Positions 18,501-27,466 of a stretch of DNA of 64,000 nt are shown in pieces. The notes below the pieces were generated by a model. That model did no database searches, was not told the origin of the DNA, and worked only from the letters and a program-made list of their open reading frames with translations. Position numbers and translations under genes: made by a program. The DNA lies in contig CAZXQG010000001.1 of the NCBI GenBank assembly GCA_964642725.1, forward strand, positions 124,001 through 188,000. The letters run 5' to 3'. The stretch is from JAGVPT01 sp964642725. GTDB taxonomy: Bacteria > Bacteroidota > Ignavibacteria > UBA10030 > UBA8401. Positions within the stretch are counted from its first letter, which is position 1. Each line of letters starts with the position of its first letter.

Positions 18501-18706
18501 GTTTCGATGGTGAACCAATTGAGTTCGGTGTGATTGAAATACTCGTCCTGAGCATGAAGCGTGGTCGATAGCACAACGATCGCCAAGACTGCGAGAGAAG
18601 TGAGATGGAAAAAAGCGGGCCATAGTTGATGGGAGCTCCGAAGGCGGCGCGGAAAGCTCAATCCATTTTGTTCGCGTGCTCCGGACCTGCCGGCTGCTTT
18701 TTTCAT
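15530..18706 (-). CDS. Predicted surface metallopeptidase (peptidase-MA-like) with PD40 propeller and outer-membrane barrel
   Basis: A 1058-residue predicted envelope protein with three parts. After a signal-like segment (about 18-45, ending LHAQ) comes a gluzincin-type domain with HEFTH at 156-160, the zinc motif of peptidase-MA-like proteins, followed by SWFAEGVAQY, which supplies the downstream Glu. Residues about 370-620 carry repeated SPDGKKIAYTS/WSPDGKKIYYS units, the PD40/TolB-type beta-propeller. The last about 400 residues are aromatic-rich alternating strands ending FYFGILFDFDID, like an outer-membrane barrel of the BamA/surface-antigen kind. The start is ATG 18706, overlapping the stop of the upstream cargo gene by 1 nt (TAATG), which suggests coupling; the frame is open further upstream. 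Substrate unknown. Confidence 0.8.
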   Translation of the reverse strand: MKKAAGRSGAREQNGLSFPRRLRSSHQLWPAFFHLTSLAVLAIVVLSTTLHAQDEYFNHTELNWFTIETPHFFVHFHNGEERSAKVVAKVAEEIYGPVTSLYHHEPDQKVSIVLKDYDDYSNGAAYFYDNKIELWAPPLDFDLRGTHNWFRNVVTHEFTHIIQIQTSMKFGRHVPGIYFQWLGYEAERRQDVLYGYPNVIVSYPISGFLVPSWFAEGVAQYNRPELSYDYWDSHRDMILRMYALDGNMLSWSEMSVFGKTSLGNESSYNAGFALVKYISETYGPDAIRRIALNLSNLTAMTIDGAIEEAIGKSGQELYDEWRRHLVEQYRQRSEPILRSRVEGETIGSVGFGNFYPAFSPDGKKIAYTSNKTSDYFGVSSVYIYDLDSKKEIEVGAKIHSSVSWSPDGKKIYYSKITRDNPHWSGVGDVYVYDLDTKKETRLTFSLRALNPSVSPDGKTIAFATESDATMNVGLVGSDGKNFHLVTNFKNGEQVFTPKWSPDGTAVVFGYALREAQDVARVTVADETVETLLTCSEDQRNPTYTPDGKKIYFSSDKTGIFNIYTYDVQTKAVEQVSNVLGGAFMPSVNQAGDVAFASYTSGGFKLNLLRSPSPQNFLADSYVPVTAAPVASPTFADTDSSMYWSKLRSYDDTQLPKSEPKPYKNIFTSLSIVPFLRIDEYSTANKGIDYIKPGFYFTSSDVIDKYSIFGGAAMNRQFERDLFFIFDYRARIPGLYQLGLSPAVSFQIYNITREAKAVQGVFGLDTVNFNPSYGLLEFDINFTQNLFSEADVITLGFANSRYSQDIASTFSPSLNQDIPGSTDLYFKGNDFSLTWEFNGVERSRDEEINPVGRKLFLRYDYELDHFNYNNEYAETETGVSPVLSPFNFHKAEVKYSEYIQLPWWKHTFTLSLHGGTIFGPQVPDFFDFYAGGMLGMKGYPFYALGGNRMAFANATYRFPLWDNIDVRFLPLYFDKLYASVHGDYGNAWNGDPVIGSFKRDAGFEFRLESYSFYAYPTRIFFNGTYGFDSFSITGTDGTPVHYGKEWRFYFGILFDFDID

Positions 18707-21700
18707 TACTTTATAACTGCGATTTTTACCACAACACTTTTTTGTTCCCCAGAAGCATTCGCCCTGATCTGCGCGAAGTATACTCCGCTCTGCACTTTCG
18801 AAACATTCCATTGCACTTCGTTGTCGATATTTCCAACCCCCGGACCTGAGAATTGGTCGACCAACTCGCCCGCCATGTTGTAGATTTTAATTGCAACTGT
18901 CGCAGGTTTGCTGAGATAGTAGCGGATGTTTGTTATTTTATCGTACACAGGATTGGGCCAATTATAGGCCAATGACGTCGGAAGAAGTTCCGTCGATTTT
19001 GCGGTTAACGGTGTAGCGCTCATGACATAATTCGAGTGGTATTCATCCGCGAGGAATCCCTTCCAAAATACTTTCGAAGAGTCAAAGACATTGTCGACCC
19101 GCCAGACGTAGATCGACGAATCGGTCGAAGCCGCCGCCAAAAGGCTCCCCGAAAAGGCGAGGGAAGAAACCACGCCGCCCGTTTGCAGGGGGAAGCCGTT
19201 GAGAACTTTCCCGTTTCCGTCGTACCCATATATCTGGCCGTTGGAACTGCCAAAAATAATTCCGACAGAACTGCTTCCAAGCAGGCCGGCAATGATAGGG
19301 CTGCCGGAAATTTTCCCGCCGTCAAGAACCTTAAGCGGAAAATTCTCTATGGGCACGCCGTTCCAGTTGTAGGCGTATAAACCGTTGTCCGTCCCAATGA
19401 GAACATCCTCCTGTCCGTCGCCGTTGACGTCGGCAATTGCAAACGAACCGGTCACGTTTCCATTGACGTGATACCCGCCGGCACCCGCCAGCGCTCCGGC
19501 ATCGAAGACCGAAAAGGTGTTATCATCAAACAATGCAACAGTTTTTGTCGAAGAGGAAGAATTCTCAACCTTGACATTCCCGAAAGCAACAATATTCTTT
19601 GCACCGGCATATATGGCCGTACTCTGGCTGTTGAGCAATGAATCGCGAGTCGAGGCTGTCCACGCATGAGCCGGCGTGACGGACAACAACGTGACCGGAG
19701 AGAAAGCGGCACGATGTTGTTGAACTGGGGCATGCACTCCGGGACAATCATCAATCGTTCCGTTCTCATCTCCCATATAATAATGCGCATCGGTAGAAAT
19801 GACTGCGCTTACCGGCGTTGAAATCACTGCTCCGGTATTGATGGTCTCAATGGTATCCGCGAGACCGTCCATATTTAGATCGTTGTCGGCCAAAATCAGG
19901 AACGTGCTGTCCCTGACGCAAGCAAGGCCGGCAGTCGACGTCGGTACATTCGCATTCCGGGCAAGCGCGGGTTGAAATTCTCCGCCGTAGGATGAAAATA
20001 GTCCCGTCCCGTTGTTGAGGTAAGGGGTCAGGTCATTCTTCAGCACATAAATGGAATCGCCGGAAGTGTAAATGAGTTCGTCCGAACCATTGCCGTCGAT
20101 GTCGGCAAACAACGGAGCATCGTTTTGATTCAGCTTGATGTTTTTTCGTTTGATAATTTTTAACAGCGAAACGCTTGCATCTCCCACATTTGTTTGGAAT
20201 GTCATAACCGGGCCTGCGTCGCTGAAGTTGTTCACCGTTACATGAGACCGGGCACGCGAATTGCTGAGCGAATTCGGATGTGTCGTCTCGCTGAATTCGT
20301 TCACGTAAACAGGCGAACTATTGCTTTTGAACCAGTAGTCAATCGGCGAGCCATCTTCGCTCCCGCTCCCAGCATCGAGCAATCCGTATGTCTGGCCGAT
20401 GTCCTGAGAACCATCCGCCTCTTCGAGGTTAATGCCGCGATGAGCGGGGTCGGCGTTGATGGAGTTCGTGGCGAGGTTGTTGTCAATCACGGTCTCATCG
20501 ATATGCCAGATGAGAATGCCGCCCATATACCCGATGGCACCGGGAAGGCTCCAATCCAATTCGTCGACATCGACGACGGTTCCGTAGATTGAATCGACAT
20601 TGGATGCGTTGAAATCATTATTGTCCTGCAAATACGTCTTCGTCAGCAGCTGGCCGTTCCACCGGATGGTAAGCGTCTCCCCGTCCTTGTGTGCGTCGCG
20701 GTTCCGGTTTTCCGCGAGAAAATATTCTTTTGCGCTGATCGGAACTTTGAACACCGTATCCTCCCCGGTTTGATACAGCCCAACCGCGGGAGCCCGAAGC
20801 GACGAACTTCCGAACGCGACCGTAATCGGCGAGGTCCATCCAAGAAAAACTTTTTCCCATGCGCACGGCTCTGGCGGAAACAATCCGGAGAAACTAAAAA
20901 TGGCCTGACCGTCCATCAACCCGAAACGCCCGATAGCAGTTGCACCGGTCTTCGTGTCGAACAAATCCGGCAGCCCGAGATGGCTGGCGATATTCGCAAC
21001 AAGAAGTCCGTTAATGCCGAGTTGATAGAGAAAATCACCCCCCGTCGAAGCCGGCAGTGTTCTGTTCTCAGTCTCCGGCAGCACAACGGAGTTGGTAATG
21101 TAAAACGAATGGTTTTTCATCGGAACGCCGGCGTACGAAGAGCCGAAAATATTCTTTAGACCGTTGAGGCTAAAATATAAGGACGGGATATCGTACGGCG
21201 TCGGGTCATAGCCGATCGACGCTTGAAGGTCGATGTCCTTGCCCGATCCGGCGTGAAAGATCACGAAGAGGTCATAGTCCTGGAAAGGGAATGAGGGATA
21301 CACCGAATCTGCCAGGCTCCAGGCTTCTTGGATTAGCGGTCCAAGAGAATCAATGGGAGCGTAATGTTTCATCTGGTTCGGCAATGTGAGCACTGTACCG
21401 AGAAGCGTCGCTGAAATATTTTGCTTCCCGTTCGATGCCTTTGGAAAATAATTTTCTGCAAACAGCAGGTGGTCGGCAAAGTACGATGAGTCCCGTGGCG
21501 GGGCGTCGATAATGCGCTGCGGGGCGGTCGTGAGGTCAAACTGCCCGTTCCCGCTCGTCAGCGGATCCGTGTCCGGCCGAAACTGAACCATGACAGCAAG
21601 AATTTTCAGAGTGTCGGGAAAAGTATTTGACGACCGGGCGCTTCTCAAGGGAAGCGCGTCACCCTCTGCACGAAGAGGATGATTCATTTTTTGCGCGACG

Positions 21701-21756
21701 CAGTGGAATGCAGTGATAAATACGAGTGCAGCCGTGAGGCAGAACTTCGCCATCAT
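18706..21756 (-). CDS. Secreted M6-like protein with degenerate active site, FG-GAP repeats and T9SS sorting tail
   Basis: A 1016-residue T9SS cargo candidate. It has a signal peptide (KFCLTAALVFITAFHCVAQ) and an M6 (immune-inhibitor-A)-like region with features such as LGLPDLFD and ILIWHIDETVID. The HExxH zinc motif is missing: in the aligned stretch before LGLPDLFD the residues are ANIAS, and the only His, H259, is one position late. Later come FG-GAP-like repeats (ADVNGDGQEDVLIG). The C-terminal about 85 residues form a type A sorting domain (YNWPNPVYDKITNIRYYLSK, then VKIYNMAGELV and SGVYFAQI). It sits between porV and the peptidase/barrel gene, with 52 nt after porV. It is probably non-peptidolytic; whether it binds substrate or is structural is unknown. 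Confidence 0.85.
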   Translation of the reverse strand: MMAKFCLTAALVFITAFHCVAQKMNHPLRAEGDALPLRSARSSNTFPDTLKILAVMVQFRPDTDPLTSGNGQFDLTTAPQRIIDAPPRDSSYFADHLLFAENYFPKASNGKQNISATLLGTVLTLPNQMKHYAPIDSLGPLIQEAWSLADSVYPSFPFQDYDLFVIFHAGSGKDIDLQASIGYDPTPYDIPSLYFSLNGLKNIFGSSYAGVPMKNHSFYITNSVVLPETENRTLPASTGGDFLYQLGINGLLVANIASHLGLPDLFDTKTGATAIGRFGLMDGQAIFSFSGLFPPEPCAWEKVFLGWTSPITVAFGSSSLRAPAVGLYQTGEDTVFKVPISAKEYFLAENRNRDAHKDGETLTIRWNGQLLTKTYLQDNNDFNASNVDSIYGTVVDVDELDWSLPGAIGYMGGILIWHIDETVIDNNLATNSINADPAHRGINLEEADGSQDIGQTYGLLDAGSGSEDGSPIDYWFKSNSSPVYVNEFSETTHPNSLSNSRARSHVTVNNFSDAGPVMTFQTNVGDASVSLLKIIKRKNIKLNQNDAPLFADIDGNGSDELIYTSGDSIYVLKNDLTPYLNNGTGLFSSYGGEFQPALARNANVPTSTAGLACVRDSTFLILADNDLNMDGLADTIETINTGAVISTPVSAVISTDAHYYMGDENGTIDDCPGVHAPVQQHRAAFSPVTLLSVTPAHAWTASTRDSLLNSQSTAIYAGAKNIVAFGNVKVENSSSSTKTVALFDDNTFSVFDAGALAGAGGYHVNGNVTGSFAIADVNGDGQEDVLIGTDNGLYAYNWNGVPIENFPLKVLDGGKISGSPIIAGLLGSSSVGIIFGSSNGQIYGYDGNGKVLNGFPLQTGGVVSSLAFSGSLLAAASTDSSIYVWRVDNVFDSSKVFWKGFLADEYHSNYVMSATPLTAKSTELLPTSLAYNWPNPVYDKITNIRYYLSKPATVAIKIYNMAGELVDQFSGPGVGNIDNEVQWNVSKVQSGVYFAQIRANASGEQKSVVVKIAVIK

Positions 21757-21808
21757 GAATCAGTCCGTTGAATGAATGTGCAAAGCAAACGACGACCTTA
21801 TACCAAGA

Positions 21809-22918
21809 CTAATTCGGGCCGCCCCATAAGATGAGCAGAGTGAACCGCAATGTATCGGAGAGTGGGCTGTCTATATCTGACGCTGAATCATAACTGAAAT
21901 CGAACCCGTACATGTCGTAACGAATGCCGGCTCCGAACGTCATAAACTTCCTGTTGCCGTAATCGGGGTCCTCATAAAAGTAACCCATCCGCAGCGCAAT
22001 GAGTTTGTTGTACCAGTATTCGATACCCGCGGATGTTTGCGTTGAACGAAGCACATTGTTCCAGCCAGGACCTGTCCATGATGTGATGAGGGATTTTGGA
22101 AGCGCGTCGGATGTTACACCGTGCCGCTCCACAAGAAGCCTGCTGAAGTCAATTGCGATGGAGAGACTGTTAAACTCGTCTTTGATGGGAGTAATTCCAA
22201 TTCCAACGCGAAGGTTTGTCGGCAACGGGTCGGCCTGAGCCGCGTCGATATATGTCACTTTGGGTCCCAAGTTCGAGAGATTTGCGCCGATGCTGAAACA
22301 ATCTCCCAGGTCGACGTCGGTAAATGGGATGACAATGGACTTCGGTTTGTAGAGCGTTGCGATATCAAAACTCATGTCATAAGCGATGCCGTTGCCCTGT
22401 TCCTGTCCTGTTCCGACGGGAGAAAGGCTGCTGTTAATAAATCGTAAATTCATTCCTATCCCCCATGTGTCGGTAATCGTCGTGCCGTAACCGACCGTTG
22501 CCGCCACCTCAAACGCTTTAAACGTTCCCTTCGGAACGGGGCCCGTCTCGTCCGTGATGGTGAACTCGCCTAAGTTCAAATAGGTGACGCTCCCTGCGAT
22601 ACTCCCTCCCCACTCAGGAACATCCTGGCGGTAGTTAAGATAATCGTAAAAGAGATCGGCAAGATGAAACTGGGGAAGCCAATTCGCGTGCGTAATGCTG
22701 ACTTCGTTTCCTTTGAGAAACCCCAGACCTCCCGGATTCCAGTACACCGAACCGGCATCGTCGGCCAGGCCTGCACCGGATTCACCCATGCCGCTTGCCC
22801 GGGAATTCGGAGAGATGAGAAGGAACGGAACTGCCGATGTTCCGCCTTGGGCAAGCGCACTTTCCGAACCGATAGCGATCATCGCCGCTCCTGCCAATAC
22901 AAACATCATCGTTTTCAT
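21809..22918 (-). CDS. porV: T9SS outer-membrane protein PorV (LptO)
   Basis: Barrel protein that receives cargo from the SprA channel and hands it to the PorU attachment complex. From ATG 22918 it is 369 residues, with a signal peptide ending at ALAQ and the conserved N-terminal block SAVPFLLISPNSRASGMGES, then DDAGSVYWNPGGLGFL. Strand-rich sequence follows and ends RFTLLILWGGPN. A GGAGG lies about 10 nt upstream of this ATG; a TTG at 22924 is also possible. It lies 89 nt downstream of porU, in the same order as in known T9SS loci. Confidence 0.93.
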   Translation of the reverse strand: MKTMMFVLAGAAMIAIGSESALAQGGTSAVPFLLISPNSRASGMGESGAGLADDAGSVYWNPGGLGFLKGNEVSITHANWLPQFHLADLFYDYLNYRQDVPEWGGSIAGSVTYLNLGEFTITDETGPVPKGTFKAFEVAATVGYGTTITDTWGIGMNLRFINSSLSPVGTGQEQGNGIAYDMSFDIATLYKPKSIVIPFTDVDLGDCFSIGANLSNLGPKVTYIDAAQADPLPTNLRVGIGITPIKDEFNSLSIAIDFSRLLVERHGVTSDALPKSLITSWTGPGWNNVLRSTQTSAGIEYWYNKLIALRMGYFYEDPDYGNRKFMTFGAGIRYDMYGFDFSYDSASDIDSPLSDTLRFTLLILWGGPN

Positions 22919-23007
22919 GCTCAAACAACCTCCACAAAGAATTTAATGGTGCAATGTACACTAATTATTTTTGAGGTTCAATATCGTCTGCGTAACGATG
23001 ATTCCCG

Positions 23008-26000
23008 TCACCGGACGACCGACAACTTCCCGATTGCTTCATTTGTAAATTTTCCATCTACCGTTTTTGCAATTACTTTATAGAGATATGTTCCGTTTGC
23101 GACCCTCGACCCGTCGCGGTCGCGGCAATCCCACGGAATTTGAACGAACTTTTCCGGATAGCTGCTGCTTGAAAGAATTTGAATCAACCGGCCGGCAACC
23201 GTATAAATCTTAATTTCAACATTGACCGGGGTCAATTGGTTATGCTGAAAGGTGAAGGTTGTGGTCGATCGAATAGGGTCCGGAATATTATAGACATTTA
23301 CTAAAGCAAGCCCTGTGCTCGAGGCAACTGAGAAATCCACCTGACTTGTTGATGAATTATTATATACATCCCATGCGCGCACGGCAAGAGTATGACGGCC
23401 GGGCGTCAACCCTGTGAGTTGATATTGCACAGTACCCGCTTGATAATTATCTTTTGCTGCGTTGTAAAAATCCGTCAAGTCAATACCCTTGGAAGCTCCG
23501 TCAATCCACGCTTCTAAGCCGTGTCCCACACCGCTTCCTGCATCGTTAACCCCGCTGCTGTCGGTAAGGTCGACAAGCATCAGTGGATTCTCATTTACCA
23601 GGTCACCCGAACGGAATGACCTCGTGTCGAAAAATATATTGATCGTCGGCCCCTGAGTATCGTTTGCAAGCGACGTTGACGTTCCTCCTACAATCACCTG
23701 GTTGGTATAACCGCGCCCGTCCGTTCCGTTGCCCGAAAAATACGCTGAGACCTTCCCCTGCTTATTCTCATAAGAAATATCCTTCGGAATAATAAACGTT
23801 GCAGAAACTCTCCCGTTGCGGAGGGTATTATCTCCTCTGTAGATCGTCGCTCCCGGCTTGAGGAATGTAAAGCTGTGGTGCCAAGCACCGCCGATGATGC
23901 CGCTGTCGTATACTGAATCCCTGCGTTCGGCGTCGAAGATTGTGACAAGGGCGGAATCGCTGTTGAGATTTTGAATCGCACCGTTGTTATCCCGAATTGT
24001 TGCTGCGACGGTAACCTTGCTGAGAGCCTTCAAAGTGTCAAACGTGAGATCCGATACCGGCTTTCCGTTGATCGAATCAATTTGCATCGCGAGCCTGGGA
24101 ACTGCCAACCGCATTGTCGGGTCGGCAAGCAAATGATACTTGCGAACGTTTTCGAGGGAGCCCGATTGGTAATCGTTCTTCGTCAGCATAAGCCCGTCTC
24201 CCAATCGCGGGGTAAGACTGAACGGATCATTCAAGAACAGATATTGGTAAAGAACTTGGTTCAACGCAGCGTTATCTCCCGAATACACTTCTCTATCTGC
24301 ACTGATAACACCGATCGCTCCCCCATTCGGGTTTACTATAGCATCCTCAGCCGAACTTTGAGATCCTGCATCATCAAACCTTCCCCAATCGCACGTTGCT
24401 GCAACAATGAACGTTAATGTGCTTGCGTTGAAAAACTGCGTAAGAACGTCATCCCTGGTCAGAATAGTTTCGTGAGACCATACTTTAGGATTACCATGTC
24501 CGACATAATTAATCACGAGCGTGCCCCGGTTGATCTGGTCTATAATCGCCTGACGCACTTCAGGCTTCGTCCTTCCCGTCGCAGCTATGACCGTCGGATA
24601 ATCTTCTTCGTAAATCTTTTTCAGTTCAAACGACTCTGGAACATCTTTTATTGCCAGCGATTCTGCCTGTTCCGGATTCTCAGCACCATCCTCGGCTCCA
24701 TCTATATTGCGGTCGTCCGCAACGATCGTTATTAAATTCCTCCATGAACCAAAAGTCGGAGCCGTCTCATATTGAATAATTCTATCCACGGTAAGCCGTG
24801 CTTCATCGGGGCTCCGCACGGCAAGTCTTCCGGTCGAGAGAGTAACGGTATATGTGTTTCCGGGTGTAAGGTACGTAAAAAAGTCATCGTAGCCGTACGT
24901 CGAAATCTGCAAATCCGATTCAGGGGACTCATACGTTGGAACCCAATTTTTGTCAAGGTTTAAAATATTCTTATAATCGAAGCAAGCGTCTCCGAAAAAA
25001 AGAACATACCGCGGCGCGGGCTGCCAATGAGTAGTTGCGTACTCCAAAAAATCACGAATCGCAACAGGGTCCGGCAGTCCGTTTCCAAATTCATTATAGA
25101 GGGAATCAATCTCTACTACAACCGTTTTCAACGCTTCGGTGCCCGGTAAGCTCTCTTTGTGCGCCTTGAGCCTCAGTGCCTCGGAAACAAAATCGTGATG
25201 CGTTATGATAATAAAGTCGGCACCGGAAATTCCGCCGCGCAGGTTTGTATTGGGAATTCGCGTAAACGACAGCGGAGTCTTATAGGCAGCCGTCGTTCCC
25301 GCCCAGTACCGTTTCACTGTTCCGCTCGTAAGATAGTCCCTGAAGAGATGCGTCCCCGCGAGTTGGTCGGGCTGCGACTGCAACACTTTAACGGAATCGG
25401 TGACATCAAACACCGAAAACTGCGCTCCTGAAAATCCCGAAAGATCATATTCAACCGCCGCGGTCGTATCGGGAGAAGTAAATATCAGCGCGTCGCTGAC
25501 TGCGGCAAGCTGCTGCGTATAGTTCAACTCCACCCAATTGATGAAACCGGTTGCACTCGTGCTGGATGCGTTATAGACAATCTTCAGCGTACTGCGACCG
25601 CCGGCTCCAACAGGAAGAACAGCCGACGCCTGACCGGTATCCCCGTTTGCAAAATTGGCTGTAGGGTCATTATAGGTGTCTGCGTCGTCTTCAATATATA
25701 ACGACCCGATCTGGTTCCCGGTTTCCTGAACGCCAAACACAGCCGAAGCGTCGGAACGAGATAACAAGAAATACCGATAGTGAATCGTTGTGCCCGGGAC
25801 ATAACCATCCAACTTGTTCTCGATGACACGGATGTCATTCGAATTCATCGGCGCGCTGTACCATTCTAATCCCGACTGCGCAAAGTTTGTCTTCTCTTCT
25901 TCAAACAGTTTTTTACCGACCGTTGTCGAGACCTGCATACCGCTTCCCGGACTCAGTGCAACAGCCATCTGTTTGCCGTTGGCCGTACCCGGTGCGTATT

Positions 26001-27069
26001 GGAGAAAATACTCGTTGCTGTTTGTGTAATGATTGATGTAATGAGAAAACTGTTTCGATCCCGGGCTGTATGTCCAGCCGGCAACGCCTTGTCCATAAAA
26101 GAGAATGTAATCCTCAGCATCGAATTTTGAGTTGCCGTTGACATCAACGTACAACGCGGCCTGCTGGGTCAGGTCTGCCGGGCGCGGCTGCGTTAAGTCT
26201 GCCGGAAGCGTTATGCCGTTGCTGCCGTAAATTTTCAAATCCCGAATGGACGGAATAGTCGACCGGTCGATGCCGAGAACGCTGAGATACGATGCATCTA
26301 TTTTATACATGCCGTCATCGCGAACTTCAAGTTTATACCACGTGCCCGAGGACAACACACTGTTAGGGAGGGTTGCCTTCTGAAGCACGCTGGAGGGCTG
26401 CAGCGAACGCTTCACCACCGAATAGTTAAGCAGGGAGACGCGCATCCAATCATCGTCGGCAGAAGGCGCCGTGGAACGCTCACGCGGTCCGAAATCGACC
26501 CGGACAACAATGCGGGAATATTTTTTCAACGCTCTTGCCATGCCGTTATACTGCACCGGAAAAATTTTGATATAGCCCACATAGGTTCCCTTCACGATTG
26601 CCACGTTGTCAAGCACGGCAAGAGCCGGCGAAGAAAAAGTTGCAAACCCGGTCGGCGATGCCTTGTAGATTCTGCCGTTCGGACTTTTCTGAAAAGAGGC
26701 CGGCGCCGGAACCGGAGCTAACGAGAAACCACTCATCGTCTCAAAATCAGAGGTGAGGACTGTTACACGGTTGTTCGTCTTTCCCCGAAAACCGATTGCG
26801 ATCGAACGGCACCGAACATCGGGTTTCCCTGCGTTGGCGTAGTCCCATCCGGAATTTCTTTCGAATTCAACCGTTTGGTATTCCTTTCCATCAGATAGGA
26901 TCTTCTTGCCGGAGGTGTACTGCGGCTTGAATTCCAGCGTGATGCCGCTTTCGGTGGATTCAATAACCCGGACGTCCGGATAATTTCCGAAGGAAGCGAG
27001 CCCGTGTGCAGGCGGCAACGCGATACCCAGCGCGAAGGCTACAAGAATATGTTGTCGTATTTTTTTCAC
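23008..27069 (-). CDS. porU: T9SS sortase PorU, gingipain-type (C25) protein
   Basis: PorU removes the C-terminal signal of T9SS cargo and joins the cargo to a surface lipid-linked polysaccharide. The 1353-residue protein starts at GTG 27069 (no ATG nearby; a GAGG lies close upstream) with a signal peptide. A mostly beta N-terminal region precedes the C25 caspase-like domain (about 620-1000), with the catalytic dyad His858 in NYVGHGNP and Cys893 in AATCDWGRFDD, 35 residues apart as expected for gingipains. The C-terminus has a FlgD/sorting-like Ig domain (IKIYTVAGRLIQIL, then DGSRVANGTYLYKVIAK). It is the first gene of the porU-porV run and diverges from glgA across a 397-nt gap. Confidence 0.93.
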   Translation of the reverse strand: MKKIRQHILVAFALGIALPPAHGLASFGNYPDVRVIESTESGITLEFKPQYTSGKKILSDGKEYQTVEFERNSGWDYANAGKPDVRCRSIAIGFRGKTNNRVTVLTSDFETMSGFSLAPVPAPASFQKSPNGRIYKASPTGFATFSSPALAVLDNVAIVKGTYVGYIKIFPVQYNGMARALKKYSRIVVRVDFGPRERSTAPSADDDWMRVSLLNYSVVKRSLQPSSVLQKATLPNSVLSSGTWYKLEVRDDGMYKIDASYLSVLGIDRSTIPSIRDLKIYGSNGITLPADLTQPRPADLTQQAALYVDVNGNSKFDAEDYILFYGQGVAGWTYSPGSKQFSHYINHYTNSNEYFLQYAPGTANGKQMAVALSPGSGMQVSTTVGKKLFEEEKTNFAQSGLEWYSAPMNSNDIRVIENKLDGYVPGTTIHYRYFLLSRSDASAVFGVQETGNQIGSLYIEDDADTYNDPTANFANGDTGQASAVLPVGAGGRSTLKIVYNASSTSATGFINWVELNYTQQLAAVSDALIFTSPDTTAAVEYDLSGFSGAQFSVFDVTDSVKVLQSQPDQLAGTHLFRDYLTSGTVKRYWAGTTAAYKTPLSFTRIPNTNLRGGISGADFIIITHHDFVSEALRLKAHKESLPGTEALKTVVVEIDSLYNEFGNGLPDPVAIRDFLEYATTHWQPAPRYVLFFGDACFDYKNILNLDKNWVPTYESPESDLQISTYGYDDFFTYLTPGNTYTVTLSTGRLAVRSPDEARLTVDRIIQYETAPTFGSWRNLITIVADDRNIDGAEDGAENPEQAESLAIKDVPESFELKKIYEEDYPTVIAATGRTKPEVRQAIIDQINRGTLVINYVGHGNPKVWSHETILTRDDVLTQFFNASTLTFIVAATCDWGRFDDAGSQSSAEDAIVNPNGGAIGVISADREVYSGDNAALNQVLYQYLFLNDPFSLTPRLGDGLMLTKNDYQSGSLENVRKYHLLADPTMRLAVPRLAMQIDSINGKPVSDLTFDTLKALSKVTVAATIRDNNGAIQNLNSDSALVTIFDAERRDSVYDSGIIGGAWHHSFTFLKPGATIYRGDNTLRNGRVSATFIIPKDISYENKQGKVSAYFSGNGTDGRGYTNQVIVGGTSTSLANDTQGPTINIFFDTRSFRSGDLVNENPLMLVDLTDSSGVNDAGSGVGHGLEAWIDGASKGIDLTDFYNAAKDNYQAGTVQYQLTGLTPGRHTLAVRAWDVYNNSSTSQVDFSVASSTGLALVNVYNIPDPIRSTTTFTFQHNQLTPVNVEIKIYTVAGRLIQILSSSSYPEKFVQIPWDCRDRDGSRVANGTYLYKVIAKTVDGKFTNEAIGKLSVVR

Positions 27070-27466
27070 GCCCTCAACGAAAATAAAAAACCGAACTTTC
27101 TGGCTTTTTCATTCACACCAAAAACGTTCGGTACAATAAAAAAGCAACTCCGTATGCAACGTCAAAGGCTTAGAACGAAAATGTGACCAGAAACTTTTTC
27201 TTAACCTTTAACAATGACGATACGTGCTGCTCCTCATATGATTCTTGTAAAATATACCCAACAGGCATTGTATTGTCAAGAAAAAATTTTGGGCTCAGGT
27301 GCCTTTTAGCGTGCAAGGATCGCCGAACATTTATGTTAAAAAGCTTCATATCATAATAGAGAAACACCGTTCGACATCTCCAGACGGATTTTGAATTGCT
27401 TATCGCACGGATTTTTTGTAAATTAGTAAGCATTGGTCACAGTTTTGTCTCCCTATTAGAAACGCT
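27070..27466. other. Divergent intergenic region between porU and glgA
   Basis: The 397-nt gap must hold promoters for both porU and glgA. A 7-bp inverted repeat ACCGAAC/GTTCGGT lies at 27090-27096 and 27126-27132, just upstream of porU. The stretch near glgA is AT-rich. No ORF of note is present and I cannot assign promoter boxes. Confidence 0.55.
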
